Source of the DNA: Campylobacter portucalensis
GTDB lineage: Bacteria > Campylobacterota > Campylobacteria > Campylobacterales > Campylobacteraceae
Direction of reading: 5' to 3'
Assembly (NCBI RefSeq): GCF_009690845.1
Contig: NZ_VWSJ01000031.1
Coordinates: forward strand, 1 to 48,959
Length of the DNA: 48,959 bases
Shown here: in pieces, positions 1-9,011 of the stretch
Numbering within the stretch: position 1 is the stretch's first letter
How the letters are laid out: every line of letters begins with the position of its first letter
Notes under the pieces: generated by a model
Seen by the model: only the letters and a program-made list of their open reading frames with translations
The model's database searches: none
Told to the model about the DNA's origin: nothing
Made by a program: the position numbers and the translations under genes

Positions 1-183
1 TTTATCAAACCCCCACACCATCGCACTTTTAAACATTTTAGTGCTTTTAAAAATTCTTATTTATTTAGTCATTTTACAACAACCTATGATAACAAAACTC
101 TAAGCTTTGAGGGTTTAAATTTAAAAGGTAGTGGAGTATTAAAGAATTTACAAGATGAGATACAAGATAATGAAAAGCTATAG
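1..183 (+). pseudogene. 3' remnant of an unidentified gene (truncated by window edge)
   Basis: Frame 1 is open from the first base to a TAG at 181-183 (60 codons, ending in NLQDEIQDNEKL). I do not recognise the product. Reading then continues plausibly in the other two frames: an ATG frame at 170-244 (24 codons, starting MKSYRNRDLL) and a GTG frame at 249-374 (41 codons, containing RDKNRYIATIIKKD). Three consecutive coding-like stretches in frames 1, 2 and 3 look like one gene eroded by frameshifts, but the start lies outside the window. It could instead be an intact gene's C-terminus followed by non-coding DNA. Confidence 0.35.
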
Positions 184-374
184 AAATCGGGATTTGCTAA
201 AAGATATCTATAAAAGCACAAATGCAAATTTAAACTACATATAAAATAGTGAGTAGGGATAAAAATCGATATATTGCTACAATTATCAAAAAAGATTGCT
301 ATGCTAAATCCACATTATTAGTAAATTTACTTTTGTATGATAGCTCTTATCAATCCAGCAATCAACGAAATTAG

Positions 375-916
375 CTTTATGATTACAATTTTAGCTTTTT
401 GATAAAAACATTAAAATTTCTTTAAATTTAACTTCTAAATTTAAAGAAATAAAACAAATCCAAGCTTAATTGAACTTAATTTCCAAAAAAGTTTTAAATT
501 ATGATTAAAAGGATAAAATTATTCACTTAAGAATTTAAAAACTAATTTTATTTATAAAGTATTTTTACTTTTTTAATCGCTTTACAAAAAAATACTTTAT
601 AATTTTAATGATAAAGTTTACAAAAAAATATCTAAAACTAAGCGGTAAACATATGAATAATATTAATAAAAATTACAAAGATTTATATCACATTCTATTT
701 TAAAAAATAGTGTTAAAATAATTAAAAATAGACTTAACTTATTAAGTCATATAAAAACTATTTTAATTTTAAAACCAAAAAGCTAGCAAATTTACACTAT
801 TTTTTGCTTAAATTTTTATATTTATATTGTTTTTGATTTCTAAGATTAAATTCATTTTTATATACAAATTTTAAAATATCTAACCAAATATAAACTTTTT
901 TTAAATTTTAAATTAG
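375..916. other. Gene-free AT-rich spacer
   Basis: Very AT-rich stretch with stops in all frames on both strands and no recognisable RNA gene or repeat family. It separates the decayed left-edge gene from the Dcu transporter promoter. Confidence 0.6.
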
Positions 917-922
917 TATAAT
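917..922 (+). promoter_or_regulatory. -10 box of the Dcu transporter gene
   Basis: A perfect TATAAT lies 28 bases before the ATG at 950, and a strong Shine-Dalgarno AAGGAGGAG at 939-947 follows it. No clear -35 is visible, which is normal for Campylobacter sigma-70 promoters. Confidence 0.65.
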
Positions 923-949
923 TCTGCAATAACTTTTTAAGGAGGAGTT

Positions 950-2608
950 ATGGAATTTCTTACAAATTTAAGTAATGGAACGCAGTTTTTCATACAACTT
1001 CTAATAGTTCTTGTATGTTTGTTTTACGGAGCTAAAAAAGGTGGTGTTGCTCTTGGAATGTTAGGAGGGATTGGTCTTTTAATATTAGTTTTTGGATTCA
1101 ATATTAATCCAGGCAAGCCTGCTATTGATGTAATGCTAACCATTTTAGCAGTTGTTGTAGCTAGTGCAACACTTCAAGCAAGTGGCGGGCTTGATGTTAT
1201 GCTTCAAATAGCGGAAAAAATATTAAGAAAAAATCCTAAATACGTAAGCATATTAGCACCTTTTATAACTTGCATTTTAACGATACTTTGCGGAACTGGA
1301 CATGTTGTTTATACGGTTTTGCCTATAATTTATGATATCGCCATTAAAAATAATATAAGACCAGAACGCCCAATGGCAGCTAGCACTATTGCATGCCAAA
1401 TGGGCATTATAGCTAGTCCGGTTTCGGTTGCTGTTGTAACTTTAACTGCATTTTTAATCAATGCAGATCACCACTTAGCAGGTTTTAATGGATATGTGGA
1501 TTTATTAAAAATTACGATACCTTCGACATTTTGCGGAGTTTTTGCTATTGGTATTTTTAGCTGGTTTAGAGGAAAAGATTTAGACAAAGATGAAATTTTT
1601 CAAGAAAGATTAAAAAATCCCGAGTTTAAAAAATTTGTCTATGGTGATAGCATAACACTTCTGGATAAAAAATTACCTGCTAAACAATGGCTTGCTATGT
1701 GGTTATTTTTAGGTGCTATTGCTATTGTAGCTGTTTTGGGATATTTTAAAGATTTACGCCCTAGCTGGAATGTGACAAAAGAAGGAATAAGCCTGCAAAT
1801 TATATCTGACAATAAAAAGGTGTTAGAAAATATAATTATAAAAGATGGTAATATTCAAGTAGATGGTCAAAACATAAAGGTTACAAATAGCAAAATAAAT
1901 CCAAAACAAGATGCCTCAAATATAATAGTTACAAATGAAAATGGCAGTGTTTTAAAGCTATTTAAAGATGGTTTAAACGTAAATTACACAACATCTGATA
2001 AAAAAACAAAAAAGTATGAAAATGCAAAAATAGTCTTATCAAACAAAATAACTTCAAAATCAACACTTAGCATGACTTATACAATACAAATTTTTATGCT
2101 ATTAGTTGGATCTTTAATTTTGATTTTATGTAAAACAGATGCAAATAAAATTTCAAAAAACGAAATTTTTAGGTCTGGAATGGTTGCTCTTGTTGCAGTT
2201 TTTGGAATTTCTTGGATGGCACACACAATGTTTTCAGTCCATACCCCGATGCTAAAAGAAGCATTAGGTTCAGTCGTAAATGACTACCCATGGACTTATG
2301 CAATTATGCTACTTCTAATCTCAAAATTTGTAAATTCGCAAGCGGCGGCGTTGGTTGCTTTTGTTCCTTTGGCTTTAGGTATAGGTGTTAATCCTGCTTT
2401 GATATTAGCCTTTGCACCAGCTTGCTATGGATATTATATACTACCTACATATCCTAGCGATTTAGCAGCAATTCAATTTGATAGAAGCGGAACAACTCAT
2501 ATTGGAAAATTTGTTGTCAATCATAGCTTTATAGCACCTGGATTAATAGGTGTTGTAACCTCTTGCATATTTGGCTATATTTTTACTATTATGTTTGGAT
2601 ACTTATAG
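950..2608 (+). CDS. dcuB: Anaerobic C4-dicarboxylate transporter (DcuA/DcuB family) with inserted soluble domain
   Basis: Inner-membrane carrier of the DcuA/DcuB family, which exchanges fumarate, malate or aspartate for succinate in anaerobic growth. The hydrophobic N-terminal half (residues 1-210) carries family-like stretches such as [16 protein letters not shown] and [15 protein letters not shown], and the C-terminal half resumes at about 376. Family members are usually about 430-460 residues; this one has 552. The excess is a hydrophilic, N/K/I-rich segment at about residues 272-375, placed after [11 protein letters not shown], where E. coli-type proteins have a short loop. The gene has its own promoter and stands alone, ending at a strong hairpin shared with the convergent bat operon. 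dcuA versus dcuB cannot be settled by eye. Confidence 0.9.
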   Translation: MEFLTNLSNGTQFFIQLLIVLVCLFYGAKKGGVALGMLGGIGLLILVFGFNINPGKPAIDVMLTILAVVVASATLQASGGLDVMLQIAEKILRKNPKYVSILAPFITCILTILCGTGHVVYTVLPIIYDIAIKNNIRPERPMAASTIACQMGIIASPVSVAVVTLTAFLINADHHLAGFNGYVDLLKITIPSTFCGVFAIGIFSWFRGKDLDKDEIFQERLKNPEFKKFVYGDSITLLDKKLPAKQWLAMWLFLGAIAIVAVLGYFKDLRPSWNVTKEGISLQIISDNKKVLENIIIKDGNIQVDGQNIKVTNSKINPKQDASNIIVTNENGSVLKLFKDGLNVNYTTSDKKTKKYENAKIVLSNKITSKSTLSMTYTIQIFMLLVGSLILILCKTDANKISKNEIFRSGMVALVAVFGISWMAHTMFSVHTPMLKEALGSVVNDYPWTYAIMLLLISKFVNSQAAALVAFVPLALGIGVNPALILAFAPACYGYYILPTYPSDLAAIQFDRSGTTHIGKFVVNHSFIAPGLIGVVTSCIFGYIFTIMFGYL

Positions 2609-2638
2609 TTTTAAATCCCTTTTTATAGGGATTTAAAA
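2609..2638. terminator. Bidirectional terminator between dcuB and batD
   Basis: Perfect 12-bp inverted repeat (TTTTAAATCCCT at 2609-2620, AGGGATTTAAAA at 2627-2638) with a 6-base loop. It begins on the base after the dcuB stop, and the batD stop codon (2623-2625) lies in the loop. The U/A-rich arms can serve as tails in both directions. Confidence 0.85.
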
Positions 2639-4092
2639 TATCTTATGATAGCTTTTTTATCTATTTTGTGATTGGAATTTTTATATAAATTTTCTTCTAA
2701 ATTTTGCAAAATTTTATCTATAAAATCGCTACTTTTTGCATAAGGTAAAAGAATATTAAAAAGCTCTTTATCATTTTTAACTTTTGAAATTTGCCAAATT
2801 ATTGGCTTATCTTCTTTACTTAATCTGAATTTTTTAATCTTACTAAACACGAAAAAAGCTAAAAATCCACTCAAAATTCCAACCATTAAATATAATAAAT
2901 TTTTATCATTTTGATGTGTAGTATCGAGTGTTTTATTGGATGAATTTTTTTGAATTTTTGGGGGCATAACTTGATTTAGATTGCTTTTTGATGGTTGGTT
3001 TTTTACCTCTATATTTATTGGATCGCTTTTTATGGTTTTTGTACTGTTTAAATCTCTATCAAAATAACTAAAACTAAAGCTAGGTATTGTAAAATTCATA
3101 TCACTTACTATAGAAAAAATTTGCAAAAACTCAACACTATTTTCGTTATTTACAGATATAGTTTTTATATCAGGTTCATTGCTATAAACAACCCCATTTG
3201 GCAAATTTAAACTAAATTTTTCTATATTTTGCAAATTTCCTACGCCCTTTATTTGAAGAGTTAAATTTACAGGCTCATTTGCATTAACCACTTTTTTATC
3301 CACACTACTTTTTATATCAAATTTACCATATATTTTAGCACCATCTGGCAATGGCTTGACATTTAAATTTAGAGAATTTGAAAAGAATTTTTTATAATTT
3401 AAATTTGAAAAAATATCAAAAGGATAGCCATTATCTTCATAGCGTCCAATATAAGCTAATGATTTTAAAGAATTAAACTCTCCTGCAACAAGCGGAGTAA
3501 TACTAAATTCAATAACGTTTATTATATAATCATCCTCTCTAGCTATGTTTGGTTTTGAAATTTGTTTTATACTAAGACCATCTACATTTAAAAAATCTAA
3601 TTTAAAATCATCAATTTTTGCATCTATTTTATATTTAAATTTAAGATACAATTTAACACTATCTCCAAGCATAATCTCTTTCTTATCAACTCCAATCTCC
3701 AAAACAAAATCTTCGCCATCTTTTGTCGCTTTTGGCTCCACAACATCTATTTTTACTGGATTGGTATTAAATTTTTTACCATCAATCAAAACTTCAAAGC
3801 TAGGAATTTCAACATCGCCATCAGGTCTAAAACTATAACTTTTTATCTCTGTTTTTTTAACATCTCCATTAATTATAATTGTTTTATTAGAGTTAGATAC
3901 ACCTAAAATTTGATAACCGTCTATCTCTTTAATAGTAGGAAATTCTACATTTGAACCATTAGCGATTATGCTAAAATTTGCAATATCTCCTCTATAAATC
4001 GCTGGTTTATCTAATTTTATTTCAACATTTGCATATAAATTTATGCAAAATATAAACAATATAAAAATTTTACCAAGGTTTAAGATTTTCAT
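2623..4092 (-). CDS. batD: BatD-like protein
   Basis: Last gene of the bat operon. The N-terminus is a signal peptide (residues 1-21, ending INLYA), followed by a long beta-rich periplasmic region made of repeated modules with the BatD-type pattern (a YRGD segment near the start, VNANEPVNLTLQIKGVGNL near residue 270). A single transmembrane helix at about 399-417 (LLYLMVGILSGFLAFFVFS) precedes a roughly 70-residue cytoplasmic tail. BatD proteins are thought to work with the VWA proteins BatA and BatB at the envelope; the biochemical role is unknown and links to aerotolerance or stress come from other bacteria. The ATG is preceded by AAGGAGA and overlaps batC by 23 bases. Confidence 0.8.
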   Translation of the reverse strand: MKILNLGKIFILFIFCINLYANVEIKLDKPAIYRGDIANFSIIANGSNVEFPTIKEIDGYQILGVSNSNKTIIINGDVKKTEIKSYSFRPDGDVEIPSFEVLIDGKKFNTNPVKIDVVEPKATKDGEDFVLEIGVDKKEIMLGDSVKLYLKFKYKIDAKIDDFKLDFLNVDGLSIKQISKPNIAREDDYIINVIEFSITPLVAGEFNSLKSLAYIGRYEDNGYPFDIFSNLNYKKFFSNSLNLNVKPLPDGAKIYGKFDIKSSVDKKVVNANEPVNLTLQIKGVGNLQNIEKFSLNLPNGVVYSNEPDIKTISVNNENSVEFLQIFSIVSDMNFTIPSFSFSYFDRDLNSTKTIKSDPINIEVKNQPSKSNLNQVMPPKIQKNSSNKTLDTTHQNDKNLLYLMVGILSGFLAFFVFSKIKKFRLSKEDKPIIWQISKVKNDKELFNILLPYAKSSDFIDKILQNLEENLYKNSNHKIDKKAIIRYFKSL

Positions 4093-4846
4093 TTTTCTCC
4101 TTTGAATTTTTTAGTGGAACTATGAAAGTACCAATATCACGCTTTTGCAGTATATTTTGCCATCTTTTTTGTTCAAGCTCATTAATGGCTTTTTCTTTAT
4201 CATATTTAAAATTTTGTTCTTTTTGTTTGCTACCATTATTATCGCTTTTTTGATTATTTAAATTTTCATCATCGCTTTGAGTTTTGTGCTTATTTGGTTG
4301 ATGATTTTGATCTTTTTCTTCTTCATTTTTCTTTTGATTATCGCTATTACTGTCTTTGCTATCTTGATTTTTTTGATTCATATTTTTATCGTCTTTTGAA
4401 TTTTCATTATCTTTTGTATCATTTTTTTGCTCTTTTTTGTCATTTTTTTGCTCTTTTTTGTTTTTTTGTTTTTTTAAAAGCTCAAGGTTAAATTTTGCAT
4501 CTTCATCGTTTTTGATTTTAAGAGCTTTTTCATAATTTTCAATAGCCTTGTCAATTTCTTCTAATTTTGCATATGAATTACCTAAATTATATAGTTTTTC
4601 AAATTTCAACTCCTCAGCCTCTACTTCTTTAAATTTTTCAATAGCACCAGTATAATTTCCATCTCTATATAAAGAAACTCCTTCATTATATTTAGCTTTT
4701 TGAGAATCAATCTTTGCATAACTCTTAGCAGCTTTTTTAAAATCTCCATCAAAATAAGCTGAATTTGCCTTATTTTCGTAATAAAAATCAAATATTTTTG
4801 CAAAAGATAAATTTAAAAAAATTATTAATAATAAAATTTTTCTCAC
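4070..4846 (-). CDS. batC: BatC-like TPR protein
   Basis: A signal peptide (about residues 1-16) is followed by TPR-like helical repeats at about 28-115 (for example KYNEGVSLYRDGNYTGAIEKF and LYNLGNSYAKLEEIDKAIENYEKAL), matching BatC's place between batB and batD. From about 118 to 215 the chain is an extremely low-complexity K/E/D/N/Q-rich linker, then a short ordered C-terminus (residues 217-258) ending NENLKPW. The start is GTG at 4846, chosen because AAGGAG sits just upstream and GTGA overlaps the batB stop by four bases. It probably acts as a periplasmic scaffold for the Bat complex (inference from domain type). Confidence 0.8.
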   Translation of the reverse strand: MRKILLLIIFLNLSFAKIFDFYYENKANSAYFDGDFKKAAKSYAKIDSQKAKYNEGVSLYRDGNYTGAIEKFKEVEAEELKFEKLYNLGNSYAKLEEIDKAIENYEKALKIKNDEDAKFNLELLKKQKNKKEQKNDKKEQKNDTKDNENSKDDKNMNQKNQDSKDSNSDNQKKNEEEKDQNHQPNKHKTQSDDENLNNQKSDNNGSKQKEQNFKYDKEKAINELEQKRWQNILQKRDIGTFIVPLKNSKEKNENLKPW

Positions 4847-5775
4847 GCTTTTCTCCTTTGCGGTAATGAAAAATTTGCCATAAAAAATAGGATTATTGCT
4901 AAAATAAGCGGATAATAAAATAGCTCTTTTTTATCTTTTATAATCTCATCTTCTTCGCTTTTTGCACTAAATTTAGAGCTTATAATCTTATTTAATTTAC
5001 CCATATCTGAATTTTCAAAAGAATACTGCATAATATCTCCACCAGTATTTAAAGCCAAATCTCCAATCTTACGATTTGCTTTTAAAAGCACCATTTTACC
5101 ATTTTCACTTTTTAAAAGCCCACCCTTATCAGTGGCTACTAAATATACAAAAACTTTTATGTTATTTTTATTTGCAAATTCTATCTCTTTTTCAAAATTC
5201 TCATTATCGCCACCATCTGTAAAAATAACCAAAGCCCCACCATCATTAGATAATGATTTTACCGATTCTAAAAGCGACATAACGCTAGTTCCTTTTAGTT
5301 TTAAGTGGCTAAAATTTAAATTCTTAAGCAAAAAAGATAAAGAATTAAAATCGTTAGTTAAAGGAGATATCAAAAAAGCTCTATCACTAAAACCAAGGAG
5401 TGAGATTTCTTTATCATTGGCATTTTTTAAAAAAGAAAAAATTTTATTTTTTGCAAACTCGAATCTATTTGGAAAAACATCATCAACTATCATTGAATTT
5501 GAAATATCAATTCCAATAGCTAAATTTATAAAATCTTTTCTAACCTTTATTTCTCCATTATTTAAAATCGGTCTTGCAAGAGCTATTATGCAAAAAATAA
5601 AAGATAAAATCAGTAAAATTTTACGTATTCTTTTAGAAAAACCTCTACTTTTTACATAAATTTTATCTAAAATTTCGGGTCTAAAATTTGATATTTTTGT
5701 TTTACTGATAAAAAATAGCAAAAAAAAGGCTATAATTAAAAGCCACAATACCCATAAATTTTCAAATTCTATCAT
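4843..5775 (-). CDS. batB: BatB-like von Willebrand factor A protein
   Basis: Membrane-anchored VWA protein. A first transmembrane helix at about 8-23 and a second at about 52-68 precede the VWA domain, whose metal-ion-dependent adhesion motif is seen as DISNS at 90-94. A further helix near the C-terminus (YYPLILAIILFFMANFSL) completes the usual BatA/BatB architecture. The domain faces the periplasm and probably pairs with BatA. It overlaps batA and batC by four bases on each side, so translation is coupled. Confidence 0.85.
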   Translation of the reverse strand: MIEFENLWVLWLLIIAFFLLFFISKTKISNFRPEILDKIYVKSRGFSKRIRKILLILSFIFCIIALARPILNNGEIKVRKDFINLAIGIDISNSMIVDDVFPNRFEFAKNKIFSFLKNANDKEISLLGFSDRAFLISPLTNDFNSLSFLLKNLNFSHLKLKGTSVMSLLESVKSLSNDGGALVIFTDGGDNENFEKEIEFANKNNIKVFVYLVATDKGGLLKSENGKMVLLKANRKIGDLALNTGGDIMQYSFENSDMGKLNKIISSKFSAKSEEDEIIKDKKELFYYPLILAIILFFMANFSLPQRRKA

Positions 5776-6659
5776 CTTAAAAACCTTTTATTTTGCATAA
5801 AAAACACTAAAATTAAAAATATTAAACCAAAAGCCAAAAAATACTCAAAATAGTAAATTTTTTTAACATACTTTTGAGATTGTATCTCGCTTTTTTCTAA
5901 ACTATCAATTTCATTATATATTTCTTGAAGCTCACTTTTTGTATTTGAATTAAAATATTTTCCGCCAGTTTCTTGTGCTATGATTTGAAGTGCCCTAGAA
6001 TCATATCCGCCAGGTAACCCAATACCTATAGTATAGACCTTTATTCCCTCTTTTTTAGCTGAATTTAAAGCCACATCAAAAGGAACAGAATCAATAGTAT
6101 TTTCTCCATCTGTTGGTAAAATTATTATTTTATTTTTAGCGGTGCTGTCTTTGAATAAATTTGTAGTTAAAAAAAGTCCTTCATAAAGTGCAGTTTTATT
6201 TCCAGCCATACCTATTTTAAGAGTATCAATCAATCTTTTTAAACTATTTTTATCATATGTTAGAGGAACAGCAATATAAGCAAAATCCCCATAAACACTA
6301 AGCCCAATAGAGTCATTTTTTCTTTTATCTATAAAGTCATTTAATATCTCTTTAATGATAGCAAATCTATTAAAAGATTTCATTGAGCCACTCATATCAA
6401 GCATAAGTGCAATCTCATAACCTTTTGTTTTGGAGTGCAAGCTTTCATTAATTTTCACAGGACTTGCAAGAGCTATACTTAAAAAAAGTATAGATAAAAA
6501 TTTAAAAATTTCTAAAACTAAATTATCTTTTTTTGTGGCTTTTTTTAGCATTTTGACATTTGAAAAATACAAACTCTGTCTTTTTTGCTTAAAAAATTTT
6601 AATGCAAAAATATAAAATAATGGTATCAAAAAAGCTAAATAATTTTCAAATTCTAGCAT
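5772..6659 (-). CDS. batA: BatA-like von Willebrand factor A protein
   Basis: VWA protein with two N-terminal transmembrane helices (about 6-20 and 48-66), a complete MIDAS motif DMSGS at 88-92, the conserved threonine region (GNKTALYEGLF) and the later aspartate in LPTDGENTIDSVP, and a C-terminal helix near residue 275. Length 295 is close to the family norm of 300-330. It is the first of two tandem VWA genes and its start overlaps the preceding DUF4381-like gene by seven bases. Confidence 0.85.
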   Translation of the reverse strand: MLEFENYLAFLIPLFYIFALKFFKQKRQSLYFSNVKMLKKATKKDNLVLEIFKFLSILFLSIALASPVKINESLHSKTKGYEIALMLDMSGSMKSFNRFAIIKEILNDFIDKRKNDSIGLSVYGDFAYIAVPLTYDKNSLKRLIDTLKIGMAGNKTALYEGLFLTTNLFKDSTAKNKIIILPTDGENTIDSVPFDVALNSAKKEGIKVYTIGIGLPGGYDSRALQIIAQETGGKYFNSNTKSELQEIYNEIDSLEKSEIQSQKYVKKIYYFEYFLAFGLIFLILVFFMQNKRFLR

Positions 6660-7045
6660 TTTATCTCTCTTATCATCTCTATCATCTGATTTTTTAAATC
6701 TTCATCTAAATTTGGAACTTCTTTTTTATATTTATAAATTTGAAGCTTTTTATCTAAAATTTTAAATTTTTCTGAGTTGTTTTCATCTAAAAAATACACA
6801 AAATTCATACAAAATTTATATGCACTACTCTTAGCATCCAAATAATTAATATTTTTTAAATTTTTTAATGCTAAATCTTTTTGTGTTAAATCTCTTGATT
6901 TTTTATGTTTTTTAAATATCATTTTATATAAAAAAATCAACAAAACAGCTAAAAATATAAAAATAATTAAATACAATCCAAAAAAACTTGAGTTTATTTC
7001 AACTATTTCTTTAATATCTTTTAAATTTTCTATAGCTTCCATCAA
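6653..7045 (-). CDS. DUF4381-like small membrane protein of the bat operon
   Basis: 130 residues: a short N-terminal segment, one transmembrane helix (about 24-42, LYLIIFIFLAVLLIFLYKM), a basic juxtamembrane patch (FKKHKKSRD), then a soluble helical domain. Position between the DUF58 gene and batA is where DUF4381 proteins occur in moxR/bat operons; similarity is judged on topology and context, not on a signature motif. It overlaps both neighbours (4 bases with the DUF58 gene, 7 with batA). Confidence 0.65.
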   Translation of the reverse strand: MMEAIENLKDIKEIVEINSSFFGLYLIIFIFLAVLLIFLYKMIFKKHKKSRDLTQKDLALKNLKNINYLDAKSSAYKFCMNFVYFLDENNSEKFKILDKKLQIYKYKKEVPNLDEDLKNQMIEMIREIKC

Positions 7046-7860
7046 GCTCTCACTATTCTAAGAAGGCTTAAAATCGCATCTTCATCTGTGTAAATCTTAC
7101 CAAAATTTATTTTATTTTCTAAAAAATGCTCTATCATTTTTTCATCGTGGGCTTTTAAAATTTCTTGATATTTTTTTATGCTACTTTTTGTTAAATTTAA
7201 CTCAAAAGACTTAAAATTAGAAGCATCTATAAAATCCAAATCGCTAATAATATCCAAATTTTCTTCAAATTTATCCCTCAAAATCAATGCATAAACATCA
7301 TTTTTAAAAGCAATTTTACTTAAATCAATATCATCTAAAAAATCACTTACAACAAAAACTGCTGCTTTTTGCGAAAAATATTTATTAAGCTCAAAACTAT
7401 CGAAATCAACACTTTTTCCTAAAATTTCAAAATTTAACGCCTTTTGAATCAAGTCATAAATTTCAACCTCATCTTTTAAATTTAGATAAAATTTTTCATA
7501 TTTTTGACTTAAAAACATCGTATGAAATGAATTTTTTTGATATATGCTATTAAGACCTATAAGCCCTAAAATTTCTGCACCAAGTTCTATTTTTAACTTA
7601 AATGATCCAAAATTTAAACCGCCACTTAATAAAAATATAAAAACAATATTCATCTGTTTTGTTTCATTAAAAACATTTGTTTTTAAACTACCGCTTTTTG
7701 CTGTTGATTTCCAATTTATGCGTCTTAAATCTTCATTTTCATACTCTTTTATTTCTCTAAAATCAAGCCCATCGCCTTTTAATAGACTCTCATTTAAACC
7801 AAATTTAGAGTTAAAAATATTCTTTTTGGCTTTTAAAAAAATTTCTCTTGATGTTTGCAC
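7042..7860 (-). CDS. DUF58 domain protein
   Basis: Cytoplasmic DUF58 protein, the usual partner of MoxR ATPases. The hallmark is GDGLDFREIKEYENEDLRRI (residues 29-48) followed by NWKSTAKSG. The second half resembles a degenerate VWA fold (VFVVSDFLDDIDL). The start is GTG at 7860, sharing one base with the moxR stop (TAGTG), a tight translational coupling. Length 272 is typical of the short DUF58 class. The exact role is unknown; it may be a MoxR-processed adaptor for the membrane VWA proteins. Confidence 0.85.
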   Translation of the reverse strand: MQTSREIFLKAKKNIFNSKFGLNESLLKGDGLDFREIKEYENEDLRRINWKSTAKSGSLKTNVFNETKQMNIVFIFLLSGGLNFGSFKLKIELGAEILGLIGLNSIYQKNSFHTMFLSQKYEKFYLNLKDEVEIYDLIQKALNFEILGKSVDFDSFELNKYFSQKAAVFVVSDFLDDIDLSKIAFKNDVYALILRDKFEENLDIISDLDFIDASNFKSFELNLTKSSIKKYQEILKAHDEKMIEHFLENKINFGKIYTDEDAILSLLRIVRA

Positions 7861-8795
7861 TAAGGTGCCTTTATGTCTGAAATTATATCATCTATAACAT
7901 TATCAGGAGTGATTCCTTTAGCTCTTGCTTTATAATTCAATAAAATTCTATGTCTTAAAACATTTTTTACAACACTCATAACATCAAGAGGGCTTACATA
8001 ATCCTTGCCATTAAGCATCGCATGAGCTAAACTTGCTTTCAAAAGATCAATGCTAGCTCTAGGACTTGCTCCAAATTCTAAAAATTCGCTTATTTTTAAT
8101 GCTTTATCTCTAGTGCTAGTTATGAGTTTAATTATATATTTTTTAACTTCATTATCGATATGCACTAATTTTAGTTGCTGTTTTAAATTTAGTATTTCAT
8201 CCCTACTAGCCACTTGCTTAATATCTTCAAATCCATTCAATACAACTCGATTAATAATTTCAATCTCTTCATCAAATGTATTATAATCAACCATCACTTT
8301 CATCATAAAACGATCAAGCTGGGCCTCTGGAAGCCTATATGCTCCTTCTTGTTCTATTGGATTTTGAGTAGCCATAACTAAAAAAGGATCATCAAGTTTA
8401 AAGGAGTTATCGCCTATAGTAATTTGTTTTTCTTGCATAACCTCAAGTAAGGCTGACTGCACTTTTGATGGAGCTCGATTTATCTCATCAGCCAAAAGCA
8501 AATTTGTAAAAGCAGGACCTTTTTTTATGCTAAATTCGCTTGTTTTGATATTATAAATTTCAGTGCCAATAATATCACTAGGTAGTAAATCAGGCGTAAA
8601 TTGAACTCTTTTAAAATTTAGCCCTAAACTTTTTGCAAGAGCATTTATGGCTGTTGTCTTAGCAAGTCCAGGAACACCTTCAACCAAGATATGTCCATTA
8701 GAAATAAGACCAATCAATAAAGAATTTAAAAGCTCATCTTGACCTATTAAAACTTTTTTAACCTCGTTTTTTATATTTTGTAAAATTTCACTCAT
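7860..8795 (-). CDS. moxR: MoxR-family AAA+ ATPase
   Basis: First gene of the bat operon. AAA+ ATPase with Walker A GVPGLAKT (40-47), Walker B LLLADE (99-104), the MoxR signature NRAPSKVQSALLEVMQE, sensor 1 region MATQNPIEQEGAYRLPEAQLDRF, and a C-terminal lid helical domain (SPRASIDLLKASLAHAML). MoxR proteins act as chaperone-like ATPases for VWA proteins, here presumably BatA and BatB. Length 311 is standard. It starts at ATG with GAGGG upstream and a TATAAT further up. Confidence 0.92.
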   Translation of the reverse strand: MSEILQNIKNEVKKVLIGQDELLNSLLIGLISNGHILVEGVPGLAKTTAINALAKSLGLNFKRVQFTPDLLPSDIIGTEIYNIKTSEFSIKKGPAFTNLLLADEINRAPSKVQSALLEVMQEKQITIGDNSFKLDDPFLVMATQNPIEQEGAYRLPEAQLDRFMMKVMVDYNTFDEEIEIINRVVLNGFEDIKQVASRDEILNLKQQLKLVHIDNEVKKYIIKLITSTRDKALKISEFLEFGASPRASIDLLKASLAHAMLNGKDYVSPLDVMSVVKNVLRHRILLNYKARAKGITPDNVIDDIISDIKAP

Positions 8796-8828
8796 AAATT
8801 TCCCTCATTTAATCTGCAATTAAAAAAA

Positions 8829-8834
8829 ATTATA
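8829..8834 (-). promoter_or_regulatory. -10 box of the moxR-bat operon
   Basis: Reads TATAAT on the minus strand, 33 bases before the moxR ATG. It is the only plausible promoter before the first gene of the seven-gene operon. Confidence 0.6.
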
Positions 8835-9011
8835 GTATTTATAGATTAATAAAACATATATATTTTTAAAATATCATAAATTTTATTTAAGAATTATAGC
8901 CAGGCTATTAAAAAAATTTATTTAAATTCACAATATATATTTTTTCAAATTTGATTTATTTTCTCATAAGCCTGTATAATAATATCCTTTATAAAAAATA
9001 AAATTTTAAAT

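Noticed and set aside
481-949. Possible RNA gene or CRISPR-like repeats in the left spacer
   Set aside because: The repeated TTTAAA-like words are just low-complexity AT sequence; no regular repeat-spacer spacing or tRNA fold was seen.
5132-5659. Long open frame antisense to batB (175 codons)
   Set aside because: It runs opposite a well-supported VWA gene, has composition expected of the complementary strand, and no start signal or domain. Similar antisense frames (11424-11873, 22290-22781, 36406-36783, 40650-41069) were rejected for the same reason.
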